64,000 nt of DNA, taken from positions 496,001 to 560,000 of the forward strand of contig JAFLBQ010000001.1 of NCBI GenBank assembly GCA_017303805.1. The letters are read 5' to 3'. A model generated the notes under the pieces. It made no database searches and had not been told where the DNA came from. It saw only the letters and a program-made list of their open reading frames with translations. How positions within the stretch are numbered: the first letter of the stretch is position 1; each line of letters opens with the position of its first letter. The DNA is from Cytophagales bacterium (GTDB taxonomy: Bacteria > Bacteroidota > Bacteroidia > Cytophagales > Cyclobacteriaceae). This document shows, piece after piece, positions 61,803 through 64,000 of the stretch. The position numbers were made by a program, and so were the translations under genes.

Positions 61803-63131
61803 ATGAAAGTAATCAAAGGTAAAAAAGAGTATTTCAAAGGTATTCGTGCCATCAAGTACGAAGGCAGAGATTCTGATAACCCCTTGGCGTTTAAGTTTTA
61901 TAATCCTAATAAAAAGGTGGGCCGTAAAACCATGCAAGACCATCTTCGGTTTGCTATTGCCTACTGGCATACCTTCTGCGGAACGGGTGGTGATCCATTT
62001 GGGCCCGGCACCAAACAATTCCCATGGTTACAATCCGGTGATGCTGTGCAACGGGCATACGATAAAATGGATGCTGCTTTTGAATTCATTACCAAAATAG
62101 GCGCCCCGTTCTATTGCTTTCACGATTACGATTTGGTGGACGAAGCCCCCACGTTGGCCGAATCAGAAAAGCGCTTGCGCAAGATTGTGGACTACGCAAA
62201 ACAAAAACAAAAAGACTCTGGTGTGAAATTACTTTGGGGCACCGCCAACCTGTTTGGGCATCCGCGCTACATGAATGGCGCAGCAACCAACCCCAATTTT
62301 CAGGTGGTATGCCATGCCGGTGCACAGGTAAAAAATGCCATCGATGCAACCATCGAGTTGGGCGGACAAGGTTATACATTTTGGGGCGGGCGCGAAGGCT
62401 ACATGTCGTTGCTCAACACCAATATGAAGCGCGAACAGGAGCACCTGGGCAGGTTTCTGCAAATAGCACGGGATTATGCCCGCAGGCAAGGTTTTAAAGG
62501 CGTGTTCTACATCGAACCCAAGCCGATGGAGCCCTCCAAACATCAATATGATTTTGATGCCGCAACCTGCCTCAATTTTTTACGGCAGTTCGATCTGCTA
62601 GACGATTTTAAGTTGAACATTGAAGTAAACCACGCCACCCTGGCCAGCCATACCTTCGACCACGAATTGCAGGTGGCAGCCGATGCCGGGGCATTAGGAA
62701 GTATTGATGCCAACCGGGGCGACAATCAAAATGGCTGGGATACCGATCAGTTTCCGAACAGTGTATATGAGCTTACCGAAGCCGTGCTGGTTATTTTGCA
62801 GGCCGGAGGCTTTAAAACCGGGGGCGTAAACTTCGATGCGAAAACCCGCAGAAACTCTACCGACCTGGTGGATATTTTCCATGCCCACATTGGCGGCATG
62901 GATACGTTTGCCAAAGCCTTAATTGCCGCTCATGCCATTCTGGAAGATGGCGAGTACGTGCGCCTGAAGCGCGAGCGCTATGCCTCGTTCGACAGAGGCA
63001 ACGGTAAAAAATACGAAACCGGTAGCTTGAGTTTACGCGATTTGCGCCAACTGGCTTTAAAGAATGGCGAGCCCGAGCAGATAAGCGGCAAGCAGGAGTA
63101 CCTGGAGAACCTTTTAAACAAGTTTATTTGA
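61803..63131 (+). CDS. xylA: Xylose isomerase
   Basis: A 442-residue class II xylose isomerase converting D-xylose to D-xylulose with two divalent metals. [33 protein letters not shown] (catalytic His region), [26 protein letters not shown] and [18 protein letters not shown] with DANRGD are all conserved blocks with the metal-binding Glu, His and Asp in place. The length is the norm for this class, the one that includes the anaerobic-fungus and Bacteroides enzymes. It follows xylB in one transcript. Confidence 0.97.
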   Translation: MKVIKGKKEYFKGIRAIKYEGRDSDNPLAFKFYNPNKKVGRKTMQDHLRFAIAYWHTFCGTGGDPFGPGTKQFPWLQSGDAVQRAYDKMDAAFEFITKIGAPFYCFHDYDLVDEAPTLAESEKRLRKIVDYAKQKQKDSGVKLLWGTANLFGHPRYMNGAATNPNFQVVCHAGAQVKNAIDATIELGGQGYTFWGGREGYMSLLNTNMKREQEHLGRFLQIARDYARRQGFKGVFYIEPKPMEPSKHQYDFDAATCLNFLRQFDLLDDFKLNIEVNHATLASHTFDHELQVAADAGALGSIDANRGDNQNGWDTDQFPNSVYELTEAVLVILQAGGFKTGGVNFDAKTRRNSTDLVDIFHAHIGGMDTFAKALIAAHAILEDGEYVRLKRERYASFDRGNGKKYETGSLSLRDLRQLALKNGEPEQISGKQEYLENLLNKFI

Positions 63132-63234
63132 GGCCATTTAAAGTTCGTGCAAACGATTCCGTTAAATTTATTTCATTATTTTTCGACCGATCGTTTTAAT
63201 CTTACTTGTTGAATTTTAAACAGACCCCAATCGC

Positions 63235-64000
63235 ATGAACCGAAAACTTAGAATGGGCATGGTAGGAGGAGGTAAGGATGCTTTTATCGGCTCCATCCAC
63301 CGCCTTGCCGCCAATATGGACGGGCTTATTGAAGTTGTAGCCGGAGCGCTTAGTATCAATCCTGAACTAGCCAAAGAAAGTGGCAAGATGTTGTTTCTGG
63401 CAGAAGACCGGACGTACACCACCTTCGAAGAGATGATTGAAAAAGAAAGCAAGCTGCCTGCGGATAAGCGCATTGATTTTGTGACCATCGTTACCCCCAA
63501 CTTCGCGCACTTTGCACCGGCCATGCTCGCTTTGGAAAAGGGTTTTCACGTGGTAATTGAAAAGCCAATTACGTTTACAATTGACGAAGCACGTCAGTTA
63601 AAAAAGAAAGTTCAGGAAACCGGGTTGCTGCTTTGCTTAACGCACACCTATTCCGGCTACCCAATGGTACGCGAAGCCCGCGCGATGGTGCGCGATGGCA
63701 TCTTCGGAAAAATCCGTAAAGTATATGTGGAGTACCCGCAAGGTTGGTTGAGCAAGATGAGCGAGCGCGAAGGAAATGCGCAGGCTGCATGGCGTACTGA
63801 CCCTAAGCGTTCGGGTAAGGCTGGGGCGATGGGCGATATTGGAACGCATGCCGCACACCTCGCGGAGTTTATTACCGGTTTAAAAATCACGCACCTGTGT
63901 GCCGACCTCAACATTATGGTTCCGGGCCGGGCATTAGATGATGATGGCAACGTGTTGTTGAAGTTTGATAACGGTGGCGCAGGCGTGCTGATGGCCTCGC
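63235..64000 (+). CDS. Gfo/Idh/MocA family oxidoreductase (3' partial)
   Basis: The first 255 codons of an NAD(P)-dependent sugar or inositol-type dehydrogenase, cut by the window end. The Rossmann motif is RMGMVGGGKDAFIG at 6-19. DFVTIVTPNFAHFAPAMLALEKGFHVVIEKPIT holds the family EKP with its catalytic Lys, and KRSGKAGAMGDIGTHAAHLAEFI has the GDIGxH motif with the conserved Asp and His. It starts at ATG 63235, 103 bases after xylA. It could act in xylose or related sugar oxidation; the substrate is unknown. Confidence 0.88.
   Translation, partial: MNRKLRMGMVGGGKDAFIGSIHRLAANMDGLIEVVAGALSINPELAKESGKMLFLAEDRTYTTFEEMIEKESKLPADKRIDFVTIVTPNFAHFAPAMLALEKGFHVVIEKPITFTIDEARQLKKKVQETGLLLCLTHTYSGYPMVREARAMVRDGIFGKIRKVYVEYPQGWLSKMSEREGNAQAAWRTDPKRSGKAGAMGDIGTHAAHLAEFITGLKITHLCADLNIMVPGRALDDDGNVLLKFDNGGAGVLMAS

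Noticed and set aside
63149-63160. GCAAACGATTCC before the Gfo/Idh/MocA gene as a LacI site
   Set aside because: Two mismatches to the palindrome; a single 7-base core match is expected by chance several times in 64 kb.
1-64000. Search by eye for tRNA, rRNA, CRISPR arrays, transposases, integrases and attachment sites
   Set aside because: Nothing with the required structure or protein motifs was seen; the only tandem array is the 7-base repeat at 50978.

Overview
The window looks like chromosomal DNA of a Bacteroidota member, most likely of the Cytophagales. The evidence is a T9SS type A C-terminal sorting tail, a SusC/SusD pair, many lipoprotein-type signal peptides, a TonB receptor paired with a DUF4249 protein, TAnnTTTG-type promoter boxes, and rare Shine-Dalgarno sequences. 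Genes are tightly packed, with many ATGA or GTGA stop/start overlaps. No stretch over 300 bases lacks a gene; the longest gap is about 225 bases, between lacI and susC. I see no tRNA, rRNA, CRISPR array, insertion sequence or prophage. Both edges cut a gene.

Layout. 1-5.3 kb: the 3' end of a secreted T9SS protein, a tiny CTERM-like protein and a UDP-sugar 4,6-dehydratase, coupled by 4-base overlaps. 5.3-8.9 kb: SSS symporter, OsmC, O-succinylhomoserine sulfhydrylase and a small membrane protein. 9-12.6 kb: housekeeping genes (MoeB-rhodanese, RidA, L-2-hydroxyglutarate oxidase, MsrA). 12.6-19.9 kb, minus strand: LacI regulator, GH31 alpha-glucosidase, MFS sugar transporter, esterase and a lipoprotein. 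20.1-36.7 kb, divergent from lacI: SusC, SusD, three tandem ~1,100-residue FG-GAP/VCBS-ASPIC/UnbV lipoproteins, a small orphan lipoprotein and a vanadium-haloperoxidase-type PAP2 lipoprotein. This is the least understood part of the window, and the middle of it is clearly AT-richer than its flanks. 36.7-40.2 kb, minus strand: DUF4249 protein and TonB receptor.

40.3-53.3 kb is a long plus-strand run for alpha-glucosides and glycerol: MFS transporter, GlpF, GlpK, GlpD, DUF3179 protein, GH13 oligo-1,6-glucosidase, ROK kinase, PfkB kinase, beta-phosphoglucomutase and GH65 phosphorylase. A glucoside entering through the MFS transporter could be split by GH65 into beta-glucose-1-phosphate (then PgmB to glucose-6-phosphate) or by GH13 into glucose (then the ROK kinase). 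The embedded glycerol genes make a glucosyl-glycerol substrate worth testing beside maltose.

53.4-58.2 kb: beta-lactamase-fold hydrolase, YkvA-like protein, two small membrane proteins, a methyltransferase and a VOC protein. 58.2-64 kb is a xylose locus: an MFS transporter and a Nudix-fold regulator with a destroyed catalytic box run leftward, and xylB, xylA and a truncated Gfo/Idh/MocA oxidoreductase run rightward. A likely operator and promoter lie just upstream of xylB.
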